Assembly (NCBI RefSeq): GCF_007992715.1
Contig: NZ_BKAU01000001.1
Span: 1,550,001-1,614,000, forward strand
Source: Chitinophaga cymbidii
GTDB lineage: Bacteria > Bacteroidota > Bacteroidia > Chitinophagales > Chitinophagaceae
Reading direction: 5' to 3'
Length of the DNA stretch: 64,000 bases
How positions within the stretch are numbered: the first letter of the stretch is position 1; each line of letters starts with the position of its first letter. This document shows positions 62,083 through 64,000 of the stretch, piece by piece. The notes under the pieces were generated by a model. The model made no database searches. It was not told where the DNA came from and saw only the letters and a program-made list of their open reading frames with translations. The translations under genes were made by a program, and so were the position numbers.

Positions 62083-63423
62083 TTACCACAACAAGCCTGC
62101 AAAAAGAAATCCCGCCGCTACGGATACGGACACACAGACCAGCCCCGGCAGCATGAAGCTATGGTTGAGCAAATATTTCCCGATGTGCGTGCTGCCCGTC
62201 CGGTCGAACTGAATGGCCGCCAGCAAGGTGGGATAACCGGGCAATACAAAGTCGCCGTTCACCGCGGGGAACATGGCCACAAGGTGTGGCGGCGCAATGC
62301 CCAGCACCACGCCGAGCGGCATCAAAGCCTTTGTGGTAGCGGCCTGGCTGAAGAGCAGGATGCCGAGCAGGAACAGTGCGATGGCAAAGGTCCACGGTGC
62401 GGCGCGCGCCATGTCGCCCAGCGCGCCTTCAATGGCGGCTTCATTGGCTTTCATGAAAGTGGCGCTCATCCACACCACACCAAAAATAGCTACCACGGCC
62501 TGCGCACCGGCGGTAAAGAGGCTGGCCCGCGCTACGGCGATCGTTTGCACTTTGCAGATAAGGAGGATCAGCGCCGCGGCGGCCAGCATCACCAGTTCTA
62601 TCACAGCGGCCATTTTGATGGTGCCGTTAGCGTTCATGGAAAGATTGGCGGGGCCCGGCGGGAAAGATGGCAGCAGTGATGGAAATGATCCCGCCAGTAC
62701 GATCAGTATCACCGCCATGCCGAAGATCAGCACGGAGGTCTTTGCCCCACGGGGCAGCTCTTTGCGGGTGGTCGTATGTTCCGCATCCAGCTCCCGCGCA
62801 AACTCGGGATCTTTCATTTTGGCGAGGAAAGCGGGGTCTTTATCCAGGTCCTTCCCCATTCTCCACACCGCCACCACGCCGGCGAGTATGCCTATGATGC
62901 TGGCGGGGATGCAGACTTTCAGGATGTGCGACAATTGTATCTGCCCCCCGAGAATGGTGATCATAGCTGCCGAAGCAGCGGAAATGGGACTGGCCGTAAT
63001 GCCGAGGTGCGCCGCTATCACGGACACGCTCAACGGCCGCTCCGGCCGGATGCGCTTGCGGGTAGCCACTTCCGAGATAACGGGCAATAAAGAGTAGGTA
63101 ATATGGGCAGTGCCGGCAAACACGGTAAAGCAGAAAGTCACCAGCGGCCCCATCAGCGTGATCATGGACGGCTTGCTGCGCAGTATCCGCTCCGCCAGCC
63201 GCACCATGTAATCCATGCCACCCGCGGCCTGCATGGTGGCGGCGGTGGACACCACGGCCAGGATAATGAGCATCACGTCGATCGGTGGCTCCGCCGGCCG
63301 CATACGGAAAATGAAAATGTAGACCGCCAGCGCCGCCATCCCCATCACCCCGAGGCCAATACCTTTCATCCGGGCGCCGATGAGAATAGCCGCTAACATG
63401 ATTGCAAACTGAAGCCAGATCAT
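62083..63423 (-). CDS. Anaerobic C4-dicarboxylate transporter, Dcu family
   Basis: This 446-residue protein has about 10-12 membrane helices and exchanges or takes up aspartate, fumarate, malate and succinate. It matches DcuA/DcuB (GPLVTFCFTVFAGTAHITYS, RPERPLSVSVIAAHLGITAS, and a C-terminal LPGLVCVSVSVAAGF helix). The aspartate ammonia-lyase gene upstream on the same strand suggests aspartate uptake coupled to fumarate formation and succinate export. Confidence 0.94.
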   Translation of the reverse strand: MIWLQFAIMLAAILIGARMKGIGLGVMGMAALAVYIFIFRMRPAEPPIDVMLIILAVVSTAATMQAAGGMDYMVRLAERILRSKPSMITLMGPLVTFCFTVFAGTAHITYSLLPVISEVATRKRIRPERPLSVSVIAAHLGITASPISAASAAMITILGGQIQLSHILKVCIPASIIGILAGVVAVWRMGKDLDKDPAFLAKMKDPEFARELDAEHTTTRKELPRGAKTSVLIFGMAVILIVLAGSFPSLLPSFPPGPANLSMNANGTIKMAAVIELVMLAAAALILLICKVQTIAVARASLFTAGAQAVVAIFGVVWMSATFMKANEAAIEGALGDMARAAPWTFAIALFLLGILLFSQAATTKALMPLGVVLGIAPPHLVAMFPAVNGDFVLPGYPTLLAAIQFDRTGSTHIGKYLLNHSFMLPGLVCVSVSVAAGFLFAGLLW

Positions 63424-63568
63424 AATCGTGGATATTATAGCCGCACAAGATATCTGTTTTCAGTAAAATATTCCAGGAGTTTTGCTGCTGCGGGCCCGCG
63501 GGCTGGAATGCAGGAACCGGAATACCGGTAAGGCATAAAAACCACAGGCAAAAAGTTGCCAGCCTTCG

Positions 63569-64000
63569 TTACCGGTTGATAAACTTTGGCCGGATCAGGT
63601 TTTCGAAGGTGAAGATCTCGTCCCACTTCTCCTGCGTCACCAGCTTTTTTTCCCGCACCGCAATGTCGTGCACGGACTTGCCGGTTTCCAGCGCCTCGCG
63701 TGCAATGGCGGCGGACTTTTCATACCCGAGGATAGGGTTGAGTTGTGTTACGATGCCGATGCTTTGCATCACCATGTCCTGCGTGCGGCTGGCGTTCGCG
63801 GTGATGCCCGTTACGCATTTCTCCCGCAGGGTGTTGCAGGCATTAGTCATGTAGGTGATGGAGGTAAACAGCGAGAAGGAGATCACCGGTTCCATCACGT
63901 TCAGCTGCAGCTGCCCGGCTTCCGCCGCCATGGTCAGCGTAAGGTCTGCACCGATCACGTAGAACGCGGTCTGGTTCACTACTTCGGGGATCACGGGATT
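63569..64000 (-). CDS. aspA: Aspartate ammonia-lyase, C-terminal part (start beyond the right edge)
   Basis: The visible 143 codons match the C-terminal third of aspartase, which converts L-aspartate to fumarate and ammonia. NPVIPEVVNQ continues the family signature whose GSxxMPxKxN part lies just outside the window. LQLNVMEPVISFSLFTSI and GITANASRTQDM also fit. Gene order aspA-dcu, separated by about 145 bases without a gene, supports anaerobic aspartate/fumarate metabolism. Confidence 0.93.
   Translation of the reverse strand, partial: NPVIPEVVNQTAFYVIGADLTLTMAAEAGQLQLNVMEPVISFSLFTSITYMTNACNTLREKCVTGITANASRTQDMVMQSIGIVTQLNPILGYEKSAAIAREALETGKSVHDIAVREKKLVTQEKWDEIFTFENLIRPKFINR

Noticed and set aside
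1..64000. CRISPR arrays, rRNA genes, transposases or IS elements, integrases
   Set aside because: No regularly spaced repeats, rRNA-like sequence, transposase or recombinase genes were seen in either strand; the only repeat clusters are the tRNA-like array and the hipB operator repeats.

Overview
The window comes from a member of the Bacteroidota, most likely a Chitinophaga-like member of the Chitinophagaceae. The evidence is two SusC-type TonB-dependent receptors, one with a SusD partner, an STN-domain receptor beside FecI/FecR regulators, a DUF6377 regulator, exact matches to the Bacteroidota -7 box (TAnnTTTG), A/T-rich leaders without Shine-Dalgarno sequences, and glycoside hydrolase families GH9 and GH31. 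Most of the window is GC-rich. About 18.4-26.6 kb is clearly AT-rich and looks acquired.

Layout. 1-7.1 kb: a glycan-use locus with an STN-SusC receptor (cut by the left edge), anti-sigma FecR, an ECF sigma factor and a GH9 cellulase. 7.1-10.6 kb: an L,D-transpeptidase, one or two short terminator-bounded transcription units, an array of six folded but divergent tRNA-like genes followed by decayed or chimeric copies, then an SPFH/Band-7 (slipin-like) protein. 10.6-18.4 kb: a BSP-family metallopeptidase, a histidine kinase/OmpR regulator pair, a small periplasmic protein with an esterase, a class A beta-lactamase-like protein, a PNPOx-like flavoprotein, an unknown protein and an AraC regulator. 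18.4-26.6 kb: an AT-rich defence/toxin island beside tRNA-Asn, holding an intact three-gene HipBST-like system, an eroded AbiE toxin-antitoxin pair, a TOTE-type primase-helicase, an unrecognised protein, a DUF488 protein and a frameshifted DUF2971 gene.

26.8-35.7 kb: a polysaccharide utilization locus (DUF6377 regulator, SusC, SusD, GH31 alpha-glucosidase). 35.7-46.8 kb: a GT39 membrane transferase, a lipoprotein, a Rieske protein, HflX, an S9 peptidase, an enoyl-CoA hydratase, a beta-barrel protein and a large hybrid histidine kinase. 46.8-59 kb: a DNA-repair and stress cluster with Ku, LigD, a 51-residue protein and DUF4199 as one operon, then topoisomerase IB, an SDR enzyme, a DUF892 ferritin-like protein, an lmo0937-type peptide, a DUF2383-type protein and CsbD, interleaved with kinases and response regulators. 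59-64 kb: an orphan receiver, an NtrC-type regulator, a low-affinity iron permease-like protein, a glyoxalase-fold protein, a Dcu C4-dicarboxylate transporter and aspartate ammonia-lyase (cut by the right edge).

The most striking item is the tRNA-like array next to the SPFH gene. As I recall, Burroughs and Aravind (review of RNA repair systems, 2016) predicted that SPFH/Band-7 modules work with a novel tRNA-like RNA in RNA-damage responses. No RNA ligase is visible here. The second is the DUF488 / unknown / TOTE helicase set in the island. All calls were made by reading the sequence; no database search was run.
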